A DNA stretch of 38,342 nt from Flavobacteriales bacterium (GTDB lineage: Bacteria; Bacteroidota; Bacteroidia; Flavobacteriales; Flavobacteriaceae). Numbering within the stretch: position 1 is the stretch's first letter; each line of letters opens with the position of its first letter. The translations under genes were made by a program, and so were the position numbers. This document shows, piece by piece, positions 23,661 through 30,842 of the stretch. The DNA is taken from positions 1 to 38,342 of the forward strand of contig WTIO01000009.1 of assembly GCA_011526365.1 (NCBI GenBank). The letters are read 5' to 3'. Under the pieces are notes generated by a model. That model worked only from the letters and a program-made list of their open reading frames with translations, made no database searches and had not been told where the DNA came from.

Positions 23661-24317
23661 TTAGTTTTTTCGAGCACTCCAAATTTCGTGTAAGGGGGCC
23701 CCTTTACTGCTTTTACCCTTGTGGTACCAGTCGTCTCCTTTTTGGGTGTATTGAAAACGCAAGGCGGCTCCCACCCGGGAATTGTCGCGCGAAAAGTATT
23801 CTATATTTTCGGTGTAGGCGCCTTCTGCAGCAGTGTAGGAACCCCCACCAGAACCAAAAAAGGCAAAACTTTCGGTATTAAAGGCAATCCATTGAAAATG
23901 GCCATCCACCAAAAACTTCATGGTTTTTCGGGGGCGGTTGAGGTCTCTTCGGCGTTCGCCACTTTCGGGGTTTACACGCCCTGCCATCAACCACTTGCCG
24001 TTGAGCGCTAAGGGTGGTCTTGAGGTTTTTTTCCAGTCCTCCCCCAGGGTCCATGTCATGCTTTTTTGTTGGTCGTTTTCAAAATTGGAATTAAACTCCA
24101 ATTGGGCTTCAATTTTGTTGCCTTTTTGGGTGTAGAACCCTCCAAGGGTTTTTACAAAATGGGCTGGGTTTTTAGCATATACTGTTTCTACAATATATTC
24201 ACCATCCATCAGGATTCGATGTTGGAGCTGCAAACCTTCGGCATCAGTAGTTGTAAATTCATATACTTGAGCTTGGAGTCCCCAAGAAAACAGCAGTAAA
24301 AATAAAAAGGTTCTCAT
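23661..24317 (-). CDS. Conserved secreted protein, hypothetical
   Basis: The 218-residue product has a signal peptide ending LQAQ (residue 16). It contains two similar lipocalin-like halves; the second holds KTMKFLVDGHFQWIAFNT, GSGGGSYTAAEGAYTENIEY and SSKGAPLHEIW, a pattern widely conserved in Bacteroidota as a membrane or secreted protein of unknown function. It lies 6 bases downstream of the amidohydrolase gene and is in the same frame as, and directly abuts, the BASS transporter gene, so the three form a minus-strand operon. Confidence 0.75.
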   Translation of the reverse strand: MRTFLFLLLFSWGLQAQVYEFTTTDAEGLQLQHRILMDGEYIVETVYAKNPAHFVKTLGGFYTQKGNKIEAQLEFNSNFENDQQKSMTWTLGEDWKKTSRPPLALNGKWLMAGRVNPESGERRRDLNRPRKTMKFLVDGHFQWIAFNTESFAFFGSGGGSYTAAEGAYTENIEYFSRDNSRVGAALRFQYTQKGDDWYHKGKSSKGAPLHEIWSARKN

Positions 24318-24323
24318 AATGGT

Positions 24324-25742
24324 TTAGTTTCTATAATCTAAGGCGGGTGCACGATCTCCAATAAGAGGAATGTATTTAAAGTTGGCACCCCGTTGGGTTT
24401 CAAATTCTTCTTTTGCTTGTTGAATAAGCTTGGGACTGTTGAGGAGCTGCAGGGCTGTAAGGGTAAGTGTTTTTGCAGCAACCACCATGCCCTTGGTTCC
24501 TATGGAGGTGCCTCCTGCGGCTACGGCCTGCCAACTGTGAGCAGGAGTTCCGGGCACCCAAGTGGCGGCGCCAAAACCTACAGTAGGCACGGTAAAACTC
24601 ACATCCCCCACGTCGGTAGATCCCCCTGCAGGGGTGTTTGGGGTGTAGGGCATTACGCCTTCTACATATTGGGTGTTTAGGGGGCGTCCTAAACTTTCTG
24701 AAATTTGAGTGGCAAATTCCTTTTCTGAACTGGTATAGGCATATCCACCAATGGCAGATAGGTTTTTGTGTACCAGTGTTTGTAGGGTTTCATTGGGCAG
24801 CAGTTCGTGAACACCACCTATGATTTCATAGTCTACTTTAGTGTCTGTTCCTAGGGCTGCACCCTTAGCGGCGTTTACTACCCGATCAAAAAGGTCCATA
24901 ACCACGTCCCGTTTGGGGTGGCGGGTATAATAGTAAACTTCAGCATAGTTGGGCACCACATTGGGGGCTTCTCCACCACTGGTAATTACATAGTGAATTC
25001 TACTGTCCGAAGGCACGTGCTCCCGCATTTGATTCACCATATAGTTCATGCTTTCTACTGCATCTAGGGCCGAACGTCCTTTTTCGGGAGCTCCTGCAGC
25101 ATGGGCTGAGGTGCCATAAAAACGAAACTTTGCCGATTTGTTGGCCAGGGCGTTGGCAGGGTTTGCAGCATTGATGCTGCTGGGGTGCCAGTGGAGCATG
25201 ACATCTACCGCATCAAATAATCCGGCACGGGTCATATATACTTTTCCTGAGCCTCCTTCTTCGGCAGGACAACCAAAAAACACAATGGTTCCCCCTTTGC
25301 CTTTTTCGGCCAGGTGTTCTTTGACGGCGATGGCTGCGGCGCTACTGGCAGTTCCAAAAAGGTGGTGCCCACAAGCGTGCCCACTAGAAGTTTCACTGGG
25401 GGTTTTGTAGGGCACGGCACTTTGCGATATGCCCGGCAAGGCGTCGTATTCTCCCATAATTCCAATCACTGGGCTGCCCGAGCCGTAAGTGGCCACAAAA
25501 GCGGTGGGAATTCCTGCCACTCCTTTTTCTATGGTGAAGCCTGCATCTTCAAGGGTACTTTGTAACAAGGCACTACTTTTTTCTTCCTGATAGCCCAATT
25601 CTGCCCAGGACCAAATTTGTTGAGCAACGTCCGTATAGGCTTCGGCCTTAGCATCTATGGAAGCTAGGGCTTTAGCATATCTTTTTTGGGCAAGAAGACT
25701 TAAGGGGGTGAGCAATAAGAGCGCAAACAAGCGTAATTTCAT
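24324..25742 (-). CDS. Secreted M20D amidohydrolase (AbgB-like)
   Basis: The 472-residue enzyme has a signal peptide ending LLAQ (about residue 19) and the M20D amidohydrolase landmarks: IGIMGEYDALPG, GHACGHHLFGTASSAAAIAV (metal-binding cysteine and histidines), FGCPAEEGGSGKVYM (the Glu-Glu pair) and the lid domain around 210-320. It resembles the p-aminobenzoyl-glutamate hydrolase subunit B group, which cleaves N-acyl amino acids and folate breakdown products. Export places it in the periplasm. It is first in an operon with a secreted protein and a BASS anion symporter, which suggests release of an organic acid outside followed by uptake. Confidence 0.88.
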   Translation of the reverse strand: MKLRLFALLLLTPLSLLAQKRYAKALASIDAKAEAYTDVAQQIWSWAELGYQEEKSSALLQSTLEDAGFTIEKGVAGIPTAFVATYGSGSPVIGIMGEYDALPGISQSAVPYKTPSETSSGHACGHHLFGTASSAAAIAVKEHLAEKGKGGTIVFFGCPAEEGGSGKVYMTRAGLFDAVDVMLHWHPSSINAANPANALANKSAKFRFYGTSAHAAGAPEKGRSALDAVESMNYMVNQMREHVPSDSRIHYVITSGGEAPNVVPNYAEVYYYTRHPKRDVVMDLFDRVVNAAKGAALGTDTKVDYEIIGGVHELLPNETLQTLVHKNLSAIGGYAYTSSEKEFATQISESLGRPLNTQYVEGVMPYTPNTPAGGSTDVGDVSFTVPTVGFGAATWVPGTPAHSWQAVAAGGTSIGTKGMVVAAKTLTLTALQLLNSPKLIQQAKEEFETQRGANFKYIPLIGDRAPALDYRN

Positions 25743-25783
25743 CGGTAATAGTTTTTCTTAAATATAAAAAAATAGGGCGCTTT

Positions 25784-26674
25784 TTAAGCGGCCTTCTTGC
25801 TTTTTCTTTCGGTGGCTAGCGCCACACCAAGCAAAATTAATCCACAGGCCAACCACTGTTGCAAACCAAAGGCTTCGCCATCCAACAACCCCCAGCCAAT
25901 GGCGACTATGGGAAGTAGGTAGGTTACTGAAATAGAAAAAACTGGAGAGGCAATAGCCACTAATTCATTAAACATCACTTTGGCCAGTGCTGTACCAAAA
26001 AAAGCCAGGATAAAAATATAGCCCATGGCAGTCATAATATCCGGGGTGCTTGCTGCTGTACGAATTGAAAAAGGGGTGAAAATTAAAACAAGCACAGCGG
26101 GTCCAATGATGGCCACAAAATTCCCTAAGGCAATGGCCATAGCACTAAGGCCTTGAAGTCGGTATTTTAAAAGGTTGACATTAAGTGCATAACAAAATGC
26201 TGCCAAAACTACCAATAGGGCGTAGGCACTGCCCCCTGTTGCTCCAATGTTCACGTCTTGTACCACTAAAAAAACAGTGCCTAAAAAGCCTAAGAGCACG
26301 CCAAGTACTTGTTTTTTATACAAGCGAGCACTAAAGAAAAAGATGCCCAGCACTAGGGTAAATAGCGGTGTCATTCCATTGAGTACCGCCGCGATGGAAC
26401 TGTTGATTTTTGTTTCTGCAAAGGCAAATAAATAGTTGGGAAAAAAAGTGCCTAAAAAGCCCGAAAGGGCCACCCATCCCCATTTGTCTTTGGGGATAGT
26501 TTTTAAACTTTTGTGGCCCATTAATAAAAGGATACCAAAGGTAAACACTATACGAAGAGACCCGAGTTCGAGGGGTTGAAGCCCGAGCAAGCCTTTTTTA
26601 ATGAGGATGTAGGAGCTGCCCCAAATGATAGACAATACAATTAGATACACCCATTTTTTTACCCCAGTGCTCAT
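25784..26674 (-). CDS. EamA family (DMT) transporter
   Basis: The 296-residue inner-membrane protein has ten predicted helices arranged as two EamA repeats. The first holds SIIWGSSYILIKKGL and NSSIAAVLNGMTPLFTLVLG; the second holds LAFFGTALAKVMFNELVAIASPVFS and the closing ACGLILLGVALATERK. EamA proteins export or exchange small metabolites, often amino acids or purines; the substrate is unknown. It is separated from the amidohydrolase by 41 bases on the same strand and may be in the same transcription unit. It ends 25 bases from gldD in the opposite order of transcription (gldD lies upstream in the sequence of minus-strand genes). Confidence 0.88.
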   Translation of the reverse strand: MSTGVKKWVYLIVLSIIWGSSYILIKKGLLGLQPLELGSLRIVFTFGILLLMGHKSLKTIPKDKWGWVALSGFLGTFFPNYLFAFAETKINSSIAAVLNGMTPLFTLVLGIFFFSARLYKKQVLGVLLGFLGTVFLVVQDVNIGATGGSAYALLVVLAAFCYALNVNLLKYRLQGLSAMAIALGNFVAIIGPAVLVLIFTPFSIRTAASTPDIMTAMGYIFILAFFGTALAKVMFNELVAIASPVFSISVTYLLPIVAIGWGLLDGEAFGLQQWLACGLILLGVALATERKSKKAA

Positions 26675-26699
26675 TTTGTAGCAATTTTTGAGGGCTAAG

Positions 26700-27263
26700 T
26701 TACTCTTTCCACGCTAAGGTTTCCATGAGGTGGATAATATCTTTTTGTAAATAATCAATGGCGGGGAGCAGGGAGTCGTAATTGGGTTTGCTGTAAAAGT
26801 ACAAGGCCCCTACCAAAAAATGCTTGGTACTGTCTGTTACAAAAAACTGCATTTGCGAGGCCGCGTCCCCTACTACGGTAAACAAGGTGCCATAGACGTT
26901 GTTTTCTTCATTAATGAACAGGCGCTCTGGAATTTCTTCCGCTTTTTGAAGGTGCTTACTGGGCAGTTTGTAGGCATCATTCAGTAAGGCTTTGATGTTG
27001 TTTTTTACCGGTTTATACGAAAGGTATAGCGTCGCCTTCATGTTGGGATAGTATAGGTTTGGCGTGTTTTTTGCCTGGGCTTGCAAGGTGGCTTGGCGGT
27101 TGATTTCAAAGGCAAAGGGATAATTGGCCTCTGGGGAGGTATAGTCCGCTGTGGGATAGTCTAAACGCAAGCCTGCTTGGGGCTTGGGTTGCAGTGTTGT
27201 TTCGCAGCTCCACTGGAGTAGAACAATACTAGGGAAAATAAGAACATTGTACCACCGCATCAT
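26700..27263 (-). CDS. gldD: Gliding motility lipoprotein GldD
   Basis: The 187-residue lipoprotein has its lipidation cysteine at residue 20 (LLQWSC) and the GldD signature PKPQAGLRLDYPTADY (about residues 27-42), followed by LYLSYKPVKNN and QMQFFVTDSTKHFLVGALYF. In Flavobacterium johnsoniae, GldD is needed for gliding and works with the type IX secretion machinery. The ATG overlaps the gldE stop as ATGA (27263-27260), with a second ATG directly after it, so translation is coupled to gldE. The mutY-ssb-gldE-gldD order is the usual flavobacterial one and supports the call. Confidence 0.95.
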   Translation of the reverse strand: MMRWYNVLIFPSIVLLQWSCETTLQPKPQAGLRLDYPTADYTSPEANYPFAFEINRQATLQAQAKNTPNLYYPNMKATLYLSYKPVKNNIKALLNDAYKLPSKHLQKAEEIPERLFINEENNVYGTLFTVVGDAASQMQFFVTDSTKHFLVGALYFYSKPNYDSLLPAIDYLQKDIIHLMETLAWKE

Positions 27264-28570
27264 GTTACTTTGAGTTTTATGCGTTTAATGCGGCGTTGGC
27301 CGACTCCTTCAACAGTAAATTGCAAATTGTCAAAGTTAATTTTTTGCCCTTCCCGCGGAAAGGATCCGGAGAGCTCTAGGAGGAAACCGGCTAAGGTTTC
27401 GGACTCCCCTTTTTGCTTTTCGAAAGCCTCTTCGTCTTTTATTGGGATAATTTTAGCAAAATCTTTTAAACTCACTTTGGCATCAAACACATAGGTGGAA
27501 TTGTCCAGTTTGGAGTACATTAAATCTTCATCGTCAAATTCATCGCTAATGTCCCCCACAATTTCTTCAATAACGTCTTCCAGTGTAATTAGGCCGGAAG
27601 TCCCACCGTATTCGTCCACTACAATGGCCTGATGGATTTTCTTTTGTTGGAATTCGGCCAGCAGATCGTCTAACTTTTTGTTTTCAGGAACATAAAAGGG
27701 CTCCCGAAGCAATTGTTGCCAGTTGTAGTTTTTTTTGTTGAAGTGTGCCAATAAATCTTTGGTGTAGATTACCCCTACAATACGGTCCAACTGTTCTTGA
27801 TATACAGGAATTCTGGAATAGCCTTCAGTAGTGATTTTTTCAACCACTTCATCCATGCTCAAGGTGTCGGCAAGGGCAAACATATCAATACGGGGGCACA
27901 TAATTTCTTTGGCTTCGGTATTTCCAAAATTCACAATCCCTTCGAGGATTTTTTGTTCTTCCTTGGAGGTGTCGGCATTGGAGGTAAGCTCAAGGGCTTT
28001 AGAGAGCTCATCCACCGAAAAGTCGTTGTTTCCACGGCCCAAGCGATGTTCTAACCAGGAGGACATGCGACTCATGGGGGCAGTTAAAAAAAACAACAGA
28101 TAGCGGTCTAAAAAGCGCAGGGGTTGCAGCATAAATTTAGAGAAACCAAAGGCATTTCGGTTGGCGTATACCTTGGGGAGAATTTCTCCAAAAACAAGGA
28201 TTACCCCAGTAATAAGGCCTACTTCAATAAGCAAGGCCAAATAGGGGTGAACATTTTCGGGCAAGTACAGCGGTTGCAACGAAGCAAATAGCAGTACAAT
28301 AGCAATATTGATAAAGTTATTGGCCACGAGTATAGCTGCCAACAAGCGCTTGGGCTGTTGGAGTAGTGTGCGAATAACCCCTACAGTTTTTGGATGTTCT
28401 TCTTCTTCTTCATCCAACTGCGGTGCAGTAAGAGAAAAGAAGGCCACCTCGGCACCCGATACCAAGGCAGAACTGACCAATAGTACCAGCAATACAGGTA
28501 GCTTGTAGTACAGCACACTCCAATCGGGTGCACTTACAAGGGCGATCAAACTAAATGGGTCAGGGTCCAA
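27260..28570 (-). CDS. gldE: Gliding motility-associated GldE (CNNM/CBS protein)
   Basis: The 436-residue membrane protein follows the CNNM/CorC plan: N-terminal DUF21 helices (about residues 20-190, with VSGAEVAFFSLTAPQLDEEE), a paired CBS domain (about 215-335; MCPRIDMFALADTLSMDEVV and AIVVDEYGGTSGLITLEDVIE) and a C-terminal CorC/HlyC transporter-associated domain (about 350-436). GldE supports GldD in gliding; CNNM relatives handle divalent cations. Initiation is at TTG (28570), because the frame runs back to the ssb stop without an ATG, and the first residues (MDPDP) match the usual GldE start. It is coupled to gldD downstream. Confidence 0.92.
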   Translation of the reverse strand: MDPDPFSLIALVSAPDWSVLYYKLPVLLVLLVSSALVSGAEVAFFSLTAPQLDEEEEEHPKTVGVIRTLLQQPKRLLAAILVANNFINIAIVLLFASLQPLYLPENVHPYLALLIEVGLITGVILVFGEILPKVYANRNAFGFSKFMLQPLRFLDRYLLFFLTAPMSRMSSWLEHRLGRGNNDFSVDELSKALELTSNADTSKEEQKILEGIVNFGNTEAKEIMCPRIDMFALADTLSMDEVVEKITTEGYSRIPVYQEQLDRIVGVIYTKDLLAHFNKKNYNWQQLLREPFYVPENKKLDDLLAEFQQKKIHQAIVVDEYGGTSGLITLEDVIEEIVGDISDEFDDEDLMYSKLDNSTYVFDAKVSLKDFAKIIPIKDEEAFEKQKGESETLAGFLLELSGSFPREGQKINFDNLQFTVEGVGQRRIKRIKLKVT

Positions 28571-28585
28571 ATACGCGGTGTTGGT

Positions 28586-29017
28586 TTAAAATGGAAGATC
28601 GTCCTCGGGCGGAGGATTTTCTTTAGAGGTTTCGGGGGCACTACTGGAGGGCGGAGGAGCCGCTGTTCCGGAGCTGGTATTTTTGGTGCTCAGGAAGGTA
28701 AACTCGTCCACATTAATTTCTGTAGTGTAACGGTCGTTACCGTCTTCTCCCTGCCATTTTCTTGTTTTTAGCCGCCCTTCGATGTATACCTTGTCGCCTT
28801 TGCTCAGGTATTTTTCGCAAATTTCAGCAGCTTTATTCCGAACTACAACATTGTGCCACTCGGTGTTGGTGACTTTTTCTCCTGTAGTTTTGTTGGTGTA
28901 CGTTTCATTGGTGGCTAAAGGAAAGCGACCAATGCATCCGCCGCCATCAAAGTAATGGGTTTTTACTCCATCACCTAAATGACCGATTAACATGACTTTG
29001 TTTAAGGTTCCACTCAT
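28586..29017 (-). CDS. ssb: Single-stranded DNA-binding protein
   Basis: The 143-residue protein has the SSB OB-fold (about residues 1-108; GTLNKVMLIGHLGDG, WHNVVVRNKAAEICEKYLSKGD, KVYIEGRLKTRKW), a Pro/Ser-rich linker and the acidic tip EDDLPF at the C-terminus that recruits repair and replication partners. It is cytosolic and essential for replication and repair. A TATATTTG box (complement of 29046-29053) lies about 28 bases upstream, so ssb probably has its own promoter besides read-through from mutY. Confidence 0.95.
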   Translation of the reverse strand: MSGTLNKVMLIGHLGDGVKTHYFDGGGCIGRFPLATNETYTNKTTGEKVTNTEWHNVVVRNKAAEICEKYLSKGDKVYIEGRLKTRKWQGEDGNDRYTTEINVDEFTFLSTKNTSSGTAAPPPSSSAPETSKENPPPEDDLPF

Positions 29018-29045
29018 GGCGTAAAGATTATGGATTGAACATACT

Positions 29046-29053
29046 CAAATATA
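29046..29053 (-). promoter_or_regulatory. Probable -7 element of ssb
   Basis: The minus strand reads TATATTTG, a perfect TAnnTTTG match, 28 bases before the ssb start and within the short mutY-ssb gap. No convincing -33 element was found. Confidence 0.45.
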
Positions 29054-29070
29054 TAAATCTAAAGGGGAGA

Positions 29071-30108
29071 TTAAAAGTATTTTTTTATGAAATTTTCCAG
29101 TACAACGGGCACGGCAAAGTCTTCTAAAGTATTGATGCTCACCGTATCACGAAGTATGGTTTCAACGGGAATCGTCCAAAAATAAATAAAGAGATGCTGG
29201 TGGCTGAGCTTGTGCAGCACAGGCACTGTGGATGTTTGTTTTGGACGACCGACGCCCTTGGCAAAAGGAGCTGCTGCAGTTTGAAGTGCCGTTACTGAAG
29301 GAACAGCAGCGGTGGAACACTCAAGAAGTGGGAATTGATACAATTGCTGCCAAATCCCCTTTTCGGTCCGTTGTTCTAAGGCGGTAGTGTTTTTTGGGCC
29401 TTGCATTACCAGATAATGAAAGTAACGTTTTCGAACTGCAGTTTTCTTTGCCTTAACGGGAAACTGCGTGATACTTTGGGTAGTAAAGGCCACACAGTTT
29501 TTTTGAAAAGGGCAGTTGGCACATTGGGGCTGTTTGGGCGTACAAAGCTGGGCGCCAAAATCCATAAGGGCCTGATTGAATGCTCCTGGGGGATAGCCTT
29601 GCAGCAGATCGGAGGCTTTCTTTTTAAAATAATTAAAACCAGCAGTGGTGTCTATGGGCAGTGCGATTCCAAAACAGCGTGCCAAAACCCGGAACACATT
29701 TCCGTCTACTACAGCATGAGGAAGATTATAACAAATGGATGCAATGGCAGAAGCGGTGTAGTCACCAATCCCCTTAAGTGTCCTGAGTTCTTTATAGGTT
29801 GTGGGGAATACACCACCTTGTTCAAAGGCAATTTTTTTAGCCGTGTGGTGGAGGTTGCGCGCACGAGAATAATAGCCCAAGCCTTGCCAAAGTTTTAGCA
29901 CTTGATCTTCCGTGGCGTTTGCCAAGGCATTCACCGTGGGAAATTTTTCAACAAAACGCTCGTAATACGGCTGTCCTTGCTGGGTTCGGGTTTGCTGCAT
30001 AATAATTTCCGAAAGCCAAATCTTATAAGGGTCTTTTGTTGTTCTCCAAGGGTAGGCACGGGCATTGATGTCATACCACTGCAACAGTTCCTCCTGCCAT
30101 TGCCGCAT
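29071..30108 (-). CDS. mutY: A/G-specific adenine DNA glycosylase
   Basis: The start at 30108 (MRQWQEELLQWYD) is the normal MutY start; the open frame to 30231 adds 41 atypical residues. The 345-residue enzyme removes adenine mispaired with 8-oxoguanine. Visible landmarks are Glu34 in SEIIMQQTRTQQGQPYYERF, the helix-hairpin-helix LKGIGDYTASAIA (111-123), catalytic Asp135 in VVDGNVFRVL, and the 4Fe-4S ligands C189-x6-C196-x2-C199-x5-C205. The C-terminal NUDIX-like domain (about 225-345) recognises 8-oxoG. It heads the minus-strand repair/gliding block and is divergent from the HU gene. Confidence 0.95.
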   Translation of the reverse strand: MRQWQEELLQWYDINARAYPWRTTKDPYKIWLSEIIMQQTRTQQGQPYYERFVEKFPTVNALANATEDQVLKLWQGLGYYSRARNLHHTAKKIAFEQGGVFPTTYKELRTLKGIGDYTASAIASICYNLPHAVVDGNVFRVLARCFGIALPIDTTAGFNYFKKKASDLLQGYPPGAFNQALMDFGAQLCTPKQPQCANCPFQKNCVAFTTQSITQFPVKAKKTAVRKRYFHYLVMQGPKNTTALEQRTEKGIWQQLYQFPLLECSTAAVPSVTALQTAAAPFAKGVGRPKQTSTVPVLHKLSHQHLFIYFWTIPVETILRDTVSINTLEDFAVPVVLENFIKKYF

Positions 30109-30248
30109 AGTTTTCTGTTTTGGGGTTAAAGGTAAGCAACCTTTGGGGGAGAACACAAACACAGTCGCCAACAGATTTTGTTTTAAATAATTTTTAGACT
30201 GTATTGCTAAAATGGTGACTTTAAGCCACAAAGATGGTGTTTAGGTAC

Positions 30249-30276
30249 TTGGGATACTATTTTATTTTTATATTTG
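30249..30276 (+). promoter_or_regulatory. Promoter of the HU-type gene
   Basis: TTG at 30249-30251, a 17-base spacer and TATATTTG at 30269-30276 match the Bacteroidota promoter pattern, ending 39 bases before the ATG at 30316. Confidence 0.65.
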
Positions 30277-30315
30277 CAAGCCTCTCAAATCAAACAACTA
30301 AACAAAACGTTACTG

Positions 30316-30606
30316 ATGACAAAAGCCGACATTGTTACAAATGTATCCGAACAACTAGGGATGGACAAAGCAGACGTTCAAGCGACCCTAGAAAAATTTA
30401 TGAAAGAAGTTAAAACCGCCTTAGAAAATGGTGAAAATGTTTACCTGCGCGGCTTTGGAAGTTTTATAATAAAAACCCGTGCGTCTAAAACTGGACGCAA
30501 CATTTCTAAAAATGTAGCGGTACAAATTCCAGCCCACAACATTCCCGCCTTTAAACCTGCAAAAATATTTGTTGAAGGGGTAAAATCAAAAGTCCCTGTA
30601 GCATAA
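30316..30606 (+). CDS. HU/IHF family DNA-binding protein
   Basis: The ATG at 30316 begins the standard family N-terminus (MTKADIVTNVSEQLGM); the upstream open frame from 30274 is leader DNA. The 96-residue protein has the HU helices, the GFGSFIIKTR strand and the DNA-arm region RNISKNVAVQIPAHNIPAFKP, where proline at the arm tip bends DNA. It is a cytosolic nucleoid protein. It is followed 26 bases later by a tiny basic ORF and then the RNase E/G gene, so it likely leads that transcript. Confidence 0.93.
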   Translation: MTKADIVTNVSEQLGMDKADVQATLEKFMKEVKTALENGENVYLRGFGSFIIKTRASKTGRNISKNVAVQIPAHNIPAFKPAKIFVEGVKSKVPVA

Positions 30607-30632
30607 TTGAATAACGCTTAAATCACACACAT

Positions 30633-30722
30633 ATGCCAAGTGGTAAAAAACGAAAAAGACATAAGGTAGCTACCCACAAGCGCAAAAAGCGCAGAAGAGC
30701 TAACCGCCACAAAAAGAAATAG
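30633..30722 (+). CDS. Tiny, very basic protein, possible ribosomal protein
   Basis: The 29-codon ORF begins MPSGKKRKRHKVATHKRKKR and ends RRANRHKKK. More than half of its residues are Lys, Arg or His and it has no acidic residue, so RNA binding is very likely. It lies between the HU gene and the RNase E/G gene. From memory, similar tiny basic ORFs occur between these genes in related flavobacteria, and a small Bacteroidota-specific ribosomal protein (bL38) was described from the Flavobacterium johnsoniae ribosome; I cannot confirm that this is the same protein. It is too short for most gene callers. Confidence 0.7.
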   Translation: MPSGKKRKRHKVATHKRKKRRRANRHKKK

Positions 30723-30766
30723 TGCACGCACTATAGCTGTACTAACCCCATACGTTCTTTGACATA

Positions 30767-30780
30767 GCTTCGCAAGAAGC
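30767..30780 (+). promoter_or_regulatory. Leader hairpin 1 of the RNase E/G gene
   Basis: GCTTC-GCAA-GAAGC forms a 5-bp stem closed by a GNRA-type GCAA tetraloop, 62 bases before the GTG start at 30843. No T-run follows, so it is not a terminator. Confidence 0.5.
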
Positions 30781-30810
30781 GTTCGGCACACCTGAAAATA
30801 TTGTTTAATC

Positions 30811-30828
30811 TGCCAAAGTTATTTGGCA
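30811..30828 (+). promoter_or_regulatory. Leader hairpin 2 of the RNase E/G gene
   Basis: TGCCAAA-GTTA-TTTGGCA is a perfect 7-bp stem with a 4-base loop, ending 14 bases before the GTG start at 30843. Its position could affect ribosome access or serve as an RNase target. Confidence 0.55.
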
Positions 30829-30842
30829 CAATACCCAACAGA

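Noticed and set aside
23425-23682. Frameshift explanation for the BASS N-terminus using another minus-strand frame
   Set aside because: That frame encodes no membrane helix, while the transporter frame itself continues with a matching helix up to the upstream stop.
29401-29898. 165-codon plus-strand frame opposite mutY
   Set aside because: Shadow frame; the minus strand encodes the complete MutY motifs over the same bases.
30801-30842. TTG start at 30801 for the RNase E/G gene
   Set aside because: It would add 14 non-conserved residues and place a perfect hairpin inside the coding region; the GTG at 30843 gives the normal N-terminus.
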